Positions 55,454 to 64,000 of a stretch of DNA of 64,000 nt are shown here, piece by piece. The notes under the pieces were generated by a model. It was not told the origin of the DNA. It was given only the letters and a program-made list of their open reading frames with translations, and made no database searches. Location: NCBI GenBank assembly GCA_021781745.1, contig JAJXWH010000002.1:165739-229738 (forward strand), given 5' to 3'. The translations under genes and the position numbers were made by a program. Position 1 is the stretch's first letter. Every line of letters starts with the position of its first letter. This DNA is from Bacillota bacterium. Lineage in GTDB: Bacteria; Bacillota; Clostridia; Clostridiales; Clostridiaceae.

Positions 55454-55762
55454 TTAGATAGTTAATTCTTCTACTACTTTTCCACCTTCAATATGTTCAT
55501 CCATAATTCTTTCAACATCATCAAGAGTTACATTTCCGTACCAAGTACCTTCTGGATAAACCACTACAATTGGTCCCTTGTTACATACTCCTAAGCATCC
55601 AGTGTTAGTAACCATTACTTCATTTATTAGATCCCTATCTTCAACTTCTTCCATAAACTTTTGTACAACCTTTACCGAATCTTTACTGAAACACATTCCT
55701 TTTTGCATTCCATTAACTCTACAGCTTGCACAAACAAAAATATGATGTTTTAAACTAATCAT
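55454..55762 (-). CDS. [2Fe-2S] ferredoxin, thioredoxin-like type
   Basis: A 102-aa electron carrier with the thioredoxin fold. Cysteines 11, 24, 56 and 60 fit the ligands of the C. pasteurianum [2Fe-2S] ferredoxin, and Cys14 is the extra one; KHHIFVCASC and TGCLGVCNKGPIVVVYPEG are close to that protein. In clostridia it has been linked with nitrogenase and hydrogenase partners, but no such genes are here. Single gene on the minus strand; no terminator evident. Confidence 0.93.
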   Translation of the reverse strand: MISLKHHIFVCASCRVNGMQKGMCFSKDSVKVVQKFMEEVEDRDLINEVMVTNTGCLGVCNKGPIVVVYPEGTWYGNVTLDDVERIMDEHIEGGKVVEELTI

Positions 55763-56208
55763 TTGATTTCCCCACTTTCATAAAATTAAATATTTATATT
55801 CTACTTCACAATGCAAAAAATACTTAAAACTAAATAAAACTACAGTATGAAGTTAAATATCATTTTTTTGATAAATTTTTTTCATTTTTAAGTTTTAATT
55901 GAATTAAAACTTTTCATTAAACTTTTTATTATTTTTACCATTTTATCATCAAATCCGCGTTTTATCAATTTATTTATTAAAAATATATTTATTTTATTTT
56001 TTTCATTAATTGTGCAATAATAAAGTTAACTAGTTATAGAATTTTAATGATTTAGATAAAGTAATTTATACCGGAGATTGCTTAAAATTAATAGGAAATC
56101 AACGAAAATTATAACTGAAAGGGCCAATATAGTCTTTATGAAGTCTCAAAAATAAGTATAATTATCAATAACTAATTTCTAAATAGAATATATTGAGGTG
56201 ATGTTTAT
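55763..56208. other. Divergent gap between ferredoxin and sirtuin genes
   Basis: About 446 AT-rich bases that must hold two divergent promoters. No strong -35/-10 pair, ORF or hairpin is evident to me. Confidence 0.4.
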
Positions 56209-56949
56209 ATGAGTATTAACAAATTAGCTAAAATTCTTGAAGAAAGTGATAATATAGTTTTCTTTGGTGGTGCTGGAATAAGTACCGAGTCTAATATTCC
56301 AGATTTCAGAAGTTCAAATGGATTATTTAATGAGAAACTTAACATCACGTTTACTCCTGAACAATTAGTATCGCATTCTTTCTATATTAAATATCCAGAA
56401 GAGTTTTTTAAATTTTATAAATCAAAACTTATATACCCAGAAGCTAAACCAAATAGCGGTCATTTGGCATTAGCGAAACTTGAAAAAATGGGAAAGTTAA
56501 AGGCCATAGTAACGCAGAATATCGACGGACTTCATCAGATGGCCGGAAGCAAGAATGTTTTTGAACTCCATGGTTCTGTTCATAGAAATTATTGTGTTAA
56601 ATGCCATGCATTTTATGATGCAAAATTTATTTTAGAATCTAATGATGTTCCTACTTGTAGTGAGTGTGGCGGTGCAGTTAAACCGGATGTAGTACTTTAT
56701 GAAGAAGGTTTAGATGATAAAGTAATTAGAGGTTCTGTAGATGCAATTTCCAAAGCTGATACTCTTATTATAGGTGGGACGTCCCTAATAGTTTATCCTG
56801 CTGCTGGACTTATAAATTATTTTACAGGTAAAAATCTTGTACTTATAAACAAAAGTTCTACTTCTGCTGATTCTAAAGCTGACTTAGTTATAAATGACTC
56901 CTTTGGGAAAGTTCTAAGCGAAGCTCTTAGTTTGATACAGATTAAATAA
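56209..56949 (+). CDS. Sirtuin NAD-dependent protein deacylase
   Basis: A 246-aa Sir2 protein that removes acetyl or other acyl groups from lysines with NAD. GAGISTESNIPDFRS (about 21-36), TQNIDGLH (102-109), catalytic His121 in LHGSVH, and four zinc cysteines (129, 132, 150, 153) are intact. It lacks the Tyr/Arg pair expected of class III desuccinylases. Stands alone; ribosome binding site GAGGTG. Confidence 0.95.
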   Translation: MSINKLAKILEESDNIVFFGGAGISTESNIPDFRSSNGLFNEKLNITFTPEQLVSHSFYIKYPEEFFKFYKSKLIYPEAKPNSGHLALAKLEKMGKLKAIVTQNIDGLHQMAGSKNVFELHGSVHRNYCVKCHAFYDAKFILESNDVPTCSECGGAVKPDVVLYEEGLDDKVIRGSVDAISKADTLIIGGTSLIVYPAAGLINYFTGKNLVLINKSSTSADSKADLVINDSFGKVLSEALSLIQIK

Positions 56950-57197
56950 ATTTAATCAGAAATTGCATAAATGTTTATTAGATAAAATTATAGCATTTGT
57001 GTAATTTCTTTTTTACGCTCTTTTTATAAAACTAAATAGTAAATTTACACTTACCTTTTCCATATTATATACTTTACAACTAGAACCTTTCGATTTTCTT
57101 AAGAATTTACCCCATACTTTTGTAATATTTGTATTCTAATATAAATATATGGGTTAATTAATCAACATATATTCTATCTTATGGGGGGGCTTATAAT

Positions 57198-58142
57198 ATG
57201 AAAAGCAAGTTTGCAAAGTTATTAATAATAACTGTTATAATTTCACTAATTGGAAATGCCTTTTTAATATTTAAATTAAAACAACAGCCTTTTAACATTC
57301 ATTTTGAAAATGCGAATTCTAGAGATACCTATTTTACAATCCATAATGTTAAACAAGCTCAAACTTTTAGTAAAGGCAAAGGTATTAAAATAGGAATTTT
57401 AGATCACTATTTTGGATATGAATCACATAAAGAACTATATAATAATTGCATCGATTTCTTAAATGATGCTAATTCACTTAATAATATAAGTGAGCATGGT
57501 TATTGGATGGCCACAACCTTAAAAGAAATTGCTCCAGAATGCGAAGTTTATGGATTGAATACAATTGATAGTTATAATGAGGATGCTAAAGTAACAGCCA
57601 TAATTAAAGCAATAGATTGGGCAATCGAAAACCATATTGATATTTTGACATATTCTCAACCAGCCATATCAGATAAAAACCGAAAGAGATTTGACGAAGC
57701 CGTGGACAAAGCTATAAAAAATAATATAGTAACTACATTTATACATTATGATAATCCTAATAATCTTTGGCCTGATAGAATGGTTTCTGATAATAATTTG
57801 GAAGCTGGTGTACGGAAGCCTGATTTAAATATTTTCCAATATGATTACAATGACTTATTCTTAAATCTCTATACTGAATATGAAAAATCAAAAAATGGTA
57901 TTAGAACAGGTGAGAACACTCCTTATCTTTCAATTTCGTCAACTTCCGTAGTTTCTGCAGGCTTTGTAGCCTTACTTAAAAGTGTAAACAACTCTCTTTC
58001 ACCAAATGAATATAAAAATATATTAATAAAAACAAGTTCTAAAGTAACGTTTAAAGATCCCTATACCTTGGAAGAAGTTCAATGTTCAAAAGTTCCTGAT
58101 ATATTTAAAGCTGTGACATATATTAAAGAAAATTATAATTAG
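57198..58142 (+). CDS. Membrane-anchored subtilisin-like (S8) protein, diverged
   Basis: A 314-aa protein with an N-terminal membrane helix (about 7-26) and an extracellular S8-like domain. The triad is visible but in altered surroundings: Asp69 in GILDHYF, His100 in EHGYWMA, and Ser250 in SISSTSVVSAG; the oxyanion Asn stretch is not standard (HYDN at 183-186). No propeptide is evident. It may be an active but specialised protease, or a sensing protein. It is followed by a response regulator and histidine kinase on the same strand after a perfect 17-bp dyad. Ribosome binding site is a G-run (seven G). Confidence 0.8.
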   Translation: MKSKFAKLLIITVIISLIGNAFLIFKLKQQPFNIHFENANSRDTYFTIHNVKQAQTFSKGKGIKIGILDHYFGYESHKELYNNCIDFLNDANSLNNISEHGYWMATTLKEIAPECEVYGLNTIDSYNEDAKVTAIIKAIDWAIENHIDILTYSQPAISDKNRKRFDEAVDKAIKNNIVTTFIHYDNPNNLWPDRMVSDNNLEAGVRKPDLNIFQYDYNDLFLNLYTEYEKSKNGIRTGENTPYLSISSTSVVSAGFVALLKSVNNSLSPNEYKNILIKTSSKVTFKDPYTLEEVQCSKVPDIFKAVTYIKENYN

Positions 58143-58151
58143 TAGCATAGG

Positions 58152-58192
58152 TAAATCTATATTAATTATGTAATATAATTAATATAGATTTA
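58152..58192. promoter_or_regulatory. Perfect 17-bp inverted repeat between protease and response regulator genes
   Basis: TAAATCTATATTAATTA (58152-58168) and its exact complement (58176-58192) around a 7-base loop, ending nine bases before the response-regulator ribosome binding site. Without a T tract it may be an operator for autoregulation or an RNA stem; a weak terminator is possible. Confidence 0.6.
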
Positions 58193-58212
58193 AATTAATT
58201 ATGGAGGCTCAA

Positions 58213-58908
58213 ATGAAAAAATATAATATTTTAGTTGTTGATGACGATCAAGCAATAACTGATGCAATAGAAATATATCTAACTAATGAAGATTACAATA
58301 TTTTTAAAGCTTATGATGGACTTCAAGCTTTGAATATATTACAAAATCAAGACATACATCTTGTACTAATGGATATAATGATGCCTAATATGGATGGCAC
58401 AAGAGCTACAATTAAAATAAGGGAGAAAAAACAAATTCCAATAATAATGCTATCTGCTAAATCAGAAGATACTGATAAAATATTAGGATTAAATCTTGGT
58501 GCTGACGATTATATTACTAAACCATTTAATCCATTGGAATTGATAGCTAGAGTAAATTCTCAAATCAGAAGGTATACTAAATTCGCTCCTTTTACAGAAA
58601 ATAATAATATAATTGCTATTGGTGGTATAGAAATTAATAAAGAAAGCAAGGAAGTTTTTTCGGAAGGAGCAAATGTAAAATTAACTCCACTAGAATTTAA
58701 AATTTTATCGCTTCTCATGGACAACCCTAATAGAGTCTTTTCTATTGAAGAAATCTACGAGAGAGTATGGAACGAACCTGCTTATAATAATGTAGACACA
58801 GTTACTGTTCATATAAGAAGAATTCGAGAAAAAATAGAGATAAACTCTAAAGAACCCAAATATTTAAAGGTGGTGTGGGGAATTGGATATAAATTTGAAA
58901 AACAATAA
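58213..58908 (+). CDS. OmpR/PhoB-family response regulator (VanR-like)
   Basis: A 231-aa response regulator: receiver domain with Asp10/Asp11, phospho-acceptor Asp54 in LMDIMMP and Lys in ITKPF, then a winged-helix DNA-binding domain (about 130-230; LTPLEFKIL, DTVTVHIRRIREKIE). Start chosen at 58213, five bases after GGAGG. The gene overlaps the kinase gene by 26 bases, so they are a pair. Similarity to VanR in the core suggests response to wall stress, but the ligand is unknown. Confidence 0.93.
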   Translation: MKKYNILVVDDDQAITDAIEIYLTNEDYNIFKAYDGLQALNILQNQDIHLVLMDIMMPNMDGTRATIKIREKKQIPIIMLSAKSEDTDKILGLNLGADDYITKPFNPLELIARVNSQIRRYTKFAPFTENNNIIAIGGIEINKESKEVFSEGANVKLTPLEFKILSLLMDNPNRVFSIEEIYERVWNEPAYNNVDTVTVHIRRIREKIEINSKEPKYLKVVWGIGYKFEKQ

Positions 58909-60406
58909 AAATCTCAATATAAGAATATTGCTTTTAGGAATATTTTTTGCTTCTTTACCGATACTTCTAGGCTTCACTTATTATTTTTTTTGGGGAGTTA
59001 AATCTTTAGTCCTATTAGATATATTGTTTATTTTCTTCTTACTATTAAATATTGCAATAGACAAAACTTTAATCTTAAGAGAAACTTTTATAATAAGATT
59101 ATATAGTAAACTCTTTTTAGAGATACGTATTCTATTAACTATAATAGTTGTATATTCTTTATTTGATTTCTATAATTTTATGATTTGGAGAAATATTTTT
59201 AGAAATGCCGATACACTAATAGAATTTACTATAAAATTAACGCTCATATACTTAGTATTAATAGATTTGTATAAGTTATATTTATTTAATCAAGCAGGTA
59301 AATTTGAGAATCCTACTAATGAGAAATCTATTTACGAAAAATTCATGCTGCATAGATTATTCCAATTTACTAAAGAATGTCTATCCGCAAAATCTACGTT
59401 GTCAAAAACAACACTTTCAATAATACTTTTTATTACTTATGATATTCTAATATATATGACAGGTTATTCAATAGCACATCACTATCTTGTTAATCACTAT
59501 CCTATTATACTGCTTTTTACGACCATAACTACTACAATCGCTATAATCTTATTTCTAGCTTATCTAAGCCGAGATCTTGCTAAAATCAAAATAAGTACTC
59601 ATAATGTTGCTACTGGAAACCATAATAAAATTAATATAAAAAATCTAATCTTTTTTAAAGATATAGCAAAGAATCTTATCCAAATAGAAAATGGCCTAAA
59701 TGAGTCTATAACTAAAGCTATAAAAAGTGAAAGAATGAAGAGTGAACTAATAACTAATGTATCTCATGACTTAAAAACCCCATTAACCTCTATAATTAAT
59801 TATGTAGATCTTTTAGATAGCGATAATATTTCAGAAGAAAAAAGAAAACTTTATTTAGGAATACTTAAAGAGCGATCTCAAAGATTAAAAATATTAATCG
59901 AAGATTTATTTGAAGCTTCCAAAGCAACATCTGGTACCTTGGAAATGCATATGGAGCACTTAGACCCTATAGCACTTATTAGACAAACTTTAGGAGAATT
60001 TGAAGATAAAATAAAAACTTCTGATTTGCACTTTATAAAAAGAATACCTGAAGAAAAACTTTCCATTTATGCTGATGGGAAAAAGACATTTAGAGTTTTT
60101 CAAAATATAATTTCTAATATTATTAAATATTCATTAAGCGGCACTAGGGTATATATCGATATTCAGGAAGCACTTGAATATATATCCATAACCTTTAAGA
60201 ACATTTCAAAATATCCGTTAAACTTCTCTGAATCAGAAATCTTAGAAAGGTTTAAGAGAGGAGATTCTTCAAGAACAACAGAAGGTTCTGGCTTGGGATT
60301 GTCTATTGCAAAAAGCTTAATTGAACTTCAGGGAGGTTTATTCGAACTTAAATTTGATGGTGACTTATTTAAAGTAATAATTTTACTAAAAAAACAAAAA
60401 TTTTAG
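58883..60406 (+). CDS. Multi-spanning sensor histidine kinase
   Basis: A 507-aa kinase with about six membrane helices (near 13-38, 41-60, 78-100, 113-135, 177-200, 206-228) and only short outside loops, thus probably sensing within the membrane. HisKA domain has His295 in NVSHDLKTPL; the ATPase domain has NIISNIIKYS (N box) and GSGLGLSIAK (G2). Start is TTG at 58883, nine bases after AAGGTGG; overlapping the regulator. Pairs with the S8-like protein and regulator upstream as a possible sensing unit. Confidence 0.92.
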   Translation: MDINLKNNKNLNIRILLLGIFFASLPILLGFTYYFFWGVKSLVLLDILFIFFLLLNIAIDKTLILRETFIIRLYSKLFLEIRILLTIIVVYSLFDFYNFMIWRNIFRNADTLIEFTIKLTLIYLVLIDLYKLYLFNQAGKFENPTNEKSIYEKFMLHRLFQFTKECLSAKSTLSKTTLSIILFITYDILIYMTGYSIAHHYLVNHYPIILLFTTITTTIAIILFLAYLSRDLAKIKISTHNVATGNHNKINIKNLIFFKDIAKNLIQIENGLNESITKAIKSERMKSELITNVSHDLKTPLTSIINYVDLLDSDNISEEKRKLYLGILKERSQRLKILIEDLFEASKATSGTLEMHMEHLDPIALIRQTLGEFEDKIKTSDLHFIKRIPEEKLSIYADGKKTFRVFQNIISNIIKYSLSGTRVYIDIQEALEYISITFKNISKYPLNFSESEILERFKRGDSSRTTEGSGLGLSIAKSLIELQGGLFELKFDGDLFKVIILLKKQKF

Positions 60407-60577
60407 TCTAAATAATGTATAAATAAATTGTATTTGGAAATAAATAATAATGAAGTATTTAACTTCAATATTTAATCGCCTCTCCCCCATTTTTATTTAT
60501 ATACAATTTGTAAATCCATAATATATGTTAATAAAATTAGCATATATTATGGTATTTTTATTTTGGCACAATGTAAA

Positions 60578-60652
60578 AAATAATAGACCTGTATGCTTGC
60601 CTGTTCCGCGTCATAAAGTAAACCAGAATCGCATTTTGGGCCTATTATTTTA
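60578..60652. terminator. Long hairpin between kinase gene and cinA
   Basis: AAATAATAGACC pairs with GGGCCTATTATTT across about 50 bases, with A and T runs on both sides; convergent genes lie on either side, so it can end both. It is about ten bases after the cinA stop. Confidence 0.65.
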
Positions 60653-60663
60653 TTTCATCTAAC

Positions 60664-61905
60664 TTAAATATCTTTCTTAATTAAAATTCTTCTAAGCATA
60701 TCCAATCCAGTTATTGTGGCTTGAAGTCTTACTTTACTTCTATTTCCTTTAAAAATACATCTTTGAACTGTTACTTCACCTTGAACATAAACTCCTATAT
60801 AAACTAATCCAACAGGCTTTTCTTCAGTTCCACCTTCTGGTCCTGCAATTCCGGTTGTAACAATACTCACGTCAGTTTGGGCTGTTTGGGCAATTCCTAT
60901 TGCCATTTCCTTCGCAGTTTCTTCACTTACAGCGCCGTATTTATTTAAAGTCTCATTACTAACCCCTAATCTATTATGCTTTGCTTCATTAGAATATGTT
61001 ACTGCACCCTCTAAAAATACTTCAGATATTCCTGGATAATTGATAAGGGAGCTTGCTATCATTCCCCCAGTACAAGATTCAGCAGTAGATATTGTAAGAT
61101 TCCTTTCAATTAAAAGTTTAGCTACAACCTCTTCTATTTCAATATTTTCGGTAGCATAAACATTATCCCCTAGTCTATTCTTAATCTCTCCTTCTATTGG
61201 TTCTATTAATTTTAAAGCTTCATCCTCATTTTCAGCTTTTGCTGTTACACGCAACATCACACCGACTTCTTTAGCATAAGGCGCAATAGTTGGATTAGTC
61301 TGTGCATCCATTAAATCTTTAAGTTCCTCTGCAACCGCACTTTCCCCAATGCCTAGTATTTTAATCATCTTTGAAACTAATATTGAATTAGCCTTTTTTT
61401 GAAGATAAGGCTTAACTGTTTCTTCAAACATAGGCTTCATTTCTTTTGGTGGACCAGGTAAAATAATCAATATTTTGTTACTTTCTTCAATAATAACACC
61501 TGGTGCAGTACCATTATTGTTGTTTATAATAATAGCTCCCTCAGGAATCAAACCTTGCTTTAGATTATTTTGTGTCATCTTTCTATCTCTAAATTTAAAA
61601 TAACTTTTTATCTTTTCAATTGAATATTCATCTGGAAGTAATTCCTTATTAAAATACTTAGCTGCAACTTCTTTTGTAAGGTCATCATCTGTTGGCCCTA
61701 GGCCACCTGTAGTTATAATAATATCACTTCTGCTATATGCTTCGTCAAAGGAATGCATAATTCTTTTTTCATTATCTCCTACAACTTGTTGATAATACAT
61801 ATCTATGCCAAGGGCTGCTAATTCTTGAGCTAAGTATTGAGCATTCGAATTAACTATATCCCCTAGCAAAATTTCTGTTCCTATTGCTATAATTTCTGCT
61901 TTCAT
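60664..61905 (-). CDS. cinA: CinA-like nicotinamide mononucleotide deamidase / competence-damage protein
   Basis: A 413-aa two-domain protein. The N-terminal MoaB/MoCF-like half (GTEILLGDIVNSNAQ, TTGGLGPTDDDLT; about 1-170) has ADP-ribose pyrophosphatase ancestry; the C-terminal half (about 255-410; STAESCTGGMIASSL with catalytic Ser, TGIAGPEGGTEEKPVG) is the NMN amidohydrolase PncC type that salvages pyridine nucleotides. In naturally competent bacteria CinA links to RecA, but this is unproven here. Start follows AAGAAGG. Confidence 0.94.
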   Translation of the reverse strand: MKAEIIAIGTEILLGDIVNSNAQYLAQELAALGIDMYYQQVVGDNEKRIMHSFDEAYSRSDIIITTGGLGPTDDDLTKEVAAKYFNKELLPDEYSIEKIKSYFKFRDRKMTQNNLKQGLIPEGAIIINNNNGTAPGVIIEESNKILIILPGPPKEMKPMFEETVKPYLQKKANSILVSKMIKILGIGESAVAEELKDLMDAQTNPTIAPYAKEVGVMLRVTAKAENEDEALKLIEPIEGEIKNRLGDNVYATENIEIEEVVAKLLIERNLTISTAESCTGGMIASSLINYPGISEVFLEGAVTYSNEAKHNRLGVSNETLNKYGAVSEETAKEMAIGIAQTAQTDVSIVTTGIAGPEGGTEEKPVGLVYIGVYVQGEVTVQRCIFKGNRSKVRLQATITGLDMLRRILIKKDI

Positions 61906-62036
61906 ACCATTACCTTCTTTGCTTATATTTAATTTACAAATTCAATCAAGAGCTTTCTTAATTAAAAATTATACTACTAAATTATTAATTCTTACAGTAA
62001 TTTCTTTTTATTCCACTAATGTATTCTATAAAGAGT

Positions 62037-62217
62037 AAAACCTATTCAATTAAATATTGAATAGGTTTCATTGAAAAATATTTTCTTTTATAATACGCTA
62101 TCTCTAAATTTAGATATATTTAGAGATAGCTTATATAAAAAATTTTTTCATCTCGATCCATTTTAAGCAAATACTTTAACTTACAAAATAAAATTCTTAA
62201 TAAGTGTTTGCCTAAAA
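62037..62217. repeat. Three consecutive hairpins in the glk-cinA gap
   Basis: Hairpins at 62037-62068 (AAAACCTATTCAA / TTGAATAGGTTT), 62097-62130 (GCTATCTCTAAAT / ATTTAGAGATAGC, perfect 13 bp) and 62161-62217 (TTTTAAGCAAATACTT / AAGTGTTTGCCTAAAA, imperfect). At least the first could end a transcript. The rest of 61906-62352 has no gene I recognise. Confidence 0.65.
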
Positions 62218-62352
62218 TGAACATGATAATATGTATGAGAAGAAAAAATTCATTGCGAAAATCTCCCTTAGTAATAAGGTATGATTAATCTCTCACAGTT
62301 ATTCGCATTTATAGTAATTATATTATAAATTCTTTATATAATTATATAAAGA

Positions 62353-63306
62353 TTATTTACCTTCAGTCTCAAGTAATGCTAATGCCACTGCACCTACTAC
62401 ACCAGCATCTGTACCTAATCCTGCTGGAACAATTTTAACTGATTCTGCCATGGATTTAAAGCATCTCTTATTAACAACTTTTCTTACTGTATCGAAAACT
62501 ATATCCCCAGCCTTTGATACTCCTCCTCCAATTATTATTATTTCAGGATCAAAAATAGATACTGCATTAGCAACAGCTATTCCTAAATAATTCATTGCAT
62601 TATTAATTATATCTACACAAACGGGATCTCCAGCTGCTGCTTCAGTGAATACTTCATATGAAGTAATAGTATCATATTTTCTTAATGAAGTTTCAACCTT
62701 ACTAGCTAACGCTTCTTGTCCTCTTTTAGCAATTGCAGTTCCTGATGATGTTGCTTCTACACATCCAATGTTTCCACAGTTGCATCTTGGGCCATCTGGT
62801 GCTACTGTCATATGTCCTATTTCTAATGCATTTGAAGTATGCCCTCTGTATACTTTGCCATTTAAAACAGCTCCGCCGCCAACTCCAGTACTTACTGTGA
62901 AAAATACTACATTCTTAGCACCTTTCCCTGCTCCAAACATATACTCTCCAATTGCTGCAACGTTTGCATCATTATCTAAAAATACTGGAACTTCAAATTT
63001 TTTATTTATTGGTTCAACTAAGTTGAAATCTTTAAATGGAAGATTTGGTGTATATATTATTGTTCCTTTTTCAGCATCTAGAGGACCTGGGGAACCGATA
63101 CCAATTCCTTTTATTTCTTCATAAGTAGCTGATCCATCTTTAATTACTTTTTCTATAGATTCTATAATTCTATTTAATACCGGAATTTCTCCCTCATTTG
63201 CATTAGTTGGCACTGTTGTTTGGCTTATTACCTCTCCATTTAAATTAGATAACGCTGTGCTTATCTTAGTGCCTCCTAAATCTACTCCTACAACATATTT
63301 TTGCAT
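62353..63306 (-). CDS. glk: ROK-family glucokinase
   Basis: A 317-aa sugar kinase that probably phosphorylates glucose with ATP. GVDLGGTKIS opens the ATP site, LDNDANVAAIGE holds the catalytic Asp, TGVGGGAVLNG is the second phosphate loop, and the ROK signature EIGHMTVAPDGPRCNCGNIGCVE-type His-Cys zinc motif is intact. Start follows AAAGGAG. Specificity within ROK kinases (glucose or another hexose) is not fixed by sequence. Confidence 0.93.
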   Translation of the reverse strand: MQKYVVGVDLGGTKISTALSNLNGEVISQTTVPTNANEGEIPVLNRIIESIEKVIKDGSATYEEIKGIGIGSPGPLDAEKGTIIYTPNLPFKDFNLVEPINKKFEVPVFLDNDANVAAIGEYMFGAGKGAKNVVFFTVSTGVGGGAVLNGKVYRGHTSNALEIGHMTVAPDGPRCNCGNIGCVEATSSGTAIAKRGQEALASKVETSLRKYDTITSYEVFTEAAAGDPVCVDIINNAMNYLGIAVANAVSIFDPEIIIIGGGVSKAGDIVFDTVRKVVNKRCFKSMAESVKIVPAGLGTDAGVVGAVALALLETEGK

Positions 63307-63403
63307 AATATAACTCTCCTTTATTTTATTAATATCCCAATTAAAAACAATTTACTATAATTAATATTATACTATACTATGTCACATTATTTAAACCTGT
63401 ATT

Positions 63404-63655
63404 TTAAATATTATTTTTTGAAGAGTCTTTATTTGCGCATATGTAATAGTTACCAAAATCATCATACTCTGCATAACTAATAGCAAATTGATTATCTTTA
63501 AGCATTGTATTTATTATATTAATATCATTTTTATTATTTTTATCAATTCTAATTACAAAATTATCATCTTTATCTATTATATTTAAGTAGTCAAATATAT
63601 TACTATAATCACTCAATTCAATATTTCCACTAATGTCCATACTATAATCTGACAT
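63404..63655 (-). CDS. Small acidic hypothetical protein
   Basis: An 83-aa protein rich in Asp, Asn, Ile and Tyr with no motif I recognise, no signal peptide and no membrane segment. It may be a real gene: GAGGAGG stands eight bases before the ATG (63655), chosen over a start 11 codons upstream that precedes that site. It lies 97 bases upstream of glk on the same strand. Confidence 0.55.
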   Translation of the reverse strand: MSDYSMDISGNIELSDYSNIFDYLNIIDKDDNFVIRIDKNNKNDINIINTMLKDNQFAISYAEYDDFGNYYICANKDSSKNNI

Positions 63656-63789
63656 TAACCCATCCTCCTCAATCAATGCAATGTACAAATAATTTATATG
63701 CCTATACTAAAATAGTATGTATTAGTGTAATAAATTTTATCCTTGCCGATTTAATGCAATGTTTACATAATTTATTTAATTAACAAAAT
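63656..63789. other. AT-rich gap, nothing recognised
   Basis: Stretch upstream of the small hypothetical gene; no ORF or hairpin recognised. Confidence 0.3.
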
Positions 63790-63859
63790 AATAAACAGCA
63801 GATTGCACTTCTTGTACCGCAGTACATGATTACCATATTAAGTGCAACTGCCATTTATT
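63790..63859. other. Long stem-loop in the gap near the right edge
   Basis: AATAAACAGCAGATTGCACTT pairs imperfectly with AAGTGCAACTGCCATTTATT (8 perfect inner pairs TTGCACTT/AAGTGCAA), with an inner GTAC-CGCA-GTAC hairpin. Could be a terminator on either side or part of a structured RNA. Confidence 0.5.
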
Positions 63860-63901
63860 AAATTAAGTTTAAAAATTATGGCTCAACACTAAAAACTGTG
63901 C

Positions 63902-63930
63902 TTGACATAAAATAATTATAAAATTAAATA
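63902..63930 (+). promoter_or_regulatory. Promoter of the gene starting at the right edge
   Basis: TTGACA (63902-63907), 17-base spacer, TAAATA (63925-63930), on the plus strand about 64 bases before the start at 63994. Confidence 0.5.
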
Positions 63931-63993
63931 AAAAATGCATTCAAATTCCTGTATTCTATAAGTGACTAATCCAATAGAATTGAAGGAGTTTAA

Positions 63994-64000
63994 ATGCAAT
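63994..64000 (+). CDS. Start of a further gene, cut by the window edge
   Basis: ATG at 63994 follows AAGGAG by five bases, so a plus-strand gene very probably begins here; only two codons (Met-Gln) are visible and it cannot be identified. Confidence 0.6.

Noticed and set aside
57198..58142. Pseudogene of a subtilisin
   Set aside because: The frame is intact and Asp, His and Ser of the triad can all be placed, so it is called diverged and not broken.

Overview
The window is a low-GC, AT-rich chromosomal segment of a Firmicute, most probably a Clostridium sensu stricto of the C. beijerinckii / C. butyricum / C. pasteurianum kind. I base this on overall gene content: a dnaE-pfkA-pyk block, a split transketolase, AbrB with a zinc-ribbon tail, a thioredoxin-like [2Fe-2S] ferredoxin of 102 residues like the C. 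pasteurianum protein, strong GGAGG ribosome binding sites, and sigma-A promoters with 17-bp spacers. The species call is inference. No plasmid, prophage, IS transposase or CRISPR array is visible.

Layout. From 1 to about 47.3 kb nearly everything reads on the minus strand. In order along the + coordinate: rlmD-like rRNA methyltransferase (cut by the window edge), pyk, pfkA, dnaE, a Dabb protein, whiA-yvcK-rapZ-murB, uvrC, a class B PBP with its SEDS partner and an FHA protein, uvrA and uvrB, a PDZ membrane protein with ctpA, ftsX-ftsE, a YitT protein, the two transketolase halves, mazF with its antitoxin, a LolA/GerS-like protein, nnrE/D-acpS, a DUF6514-type protein, a short SSB, a YihY protein, dltB-dltX-dltD, three genes for a di-N-acetylated uronic acid nucleotide sugar, a nuclease-XPD helicase fusion and a DUF1836 protein. 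From 47.9 kb both strands are used: abrB (+) convergent with rsmI-trmN6, a CwlO-like NlpC/P60 hydrolase, tRNA-Pro, a HAD phosphatase, a parvulin, ung, a small zinc-binding protein, a free-standing 5S rRNA-tRNA-Phe unit, a [2Fe-2S] ferredoxin, a sirtuin, an S8-like protease next to a two-component system, cinA, a ROK glucokinase, a small unknown protein and the first codons of a further gene.

How the genes work together. Themes are lower glycolysis (pfkA, pyk, glk), cell wall growth and division (SEDS/PBP/FHA, murB, ftsEX, CtpA, NlpC/P60, D-alanylation, surface sugar), DNA replication and repair (dnaE, uvrABC, ung, ssb, helicase-nuclease), rRNA/tRNA modification (rlmD, rsmI, trmN6), and the transition to sporulation (abrB with a Spo0A box just after its promoter, WhiA, GerS-like protein). 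uvrB has a promoter followed by a near-consensus LexA box, so uvrBA looks SOS-controlled.

Most notable unexplained structure. A family of intergenic elements with CAGTTAACAGT-type inverted ends fills whole gene junctions, from the stop codon of one minus-strand gene to just before the ribosome binding site of the next, at four places (8408, 15007, 21693, 42010), with a look-alike at 9515. A second family of 72-bp tandem units lies at 7838-8104, and its hairpin reappears with a different sequence but kept pairing at 42.1 kb. A 46-codon dltX gene is hidden between dltD and dltB, and a stand-alone 5S-tRNA-Phe operon has a near-perfect sigma-A promoter.
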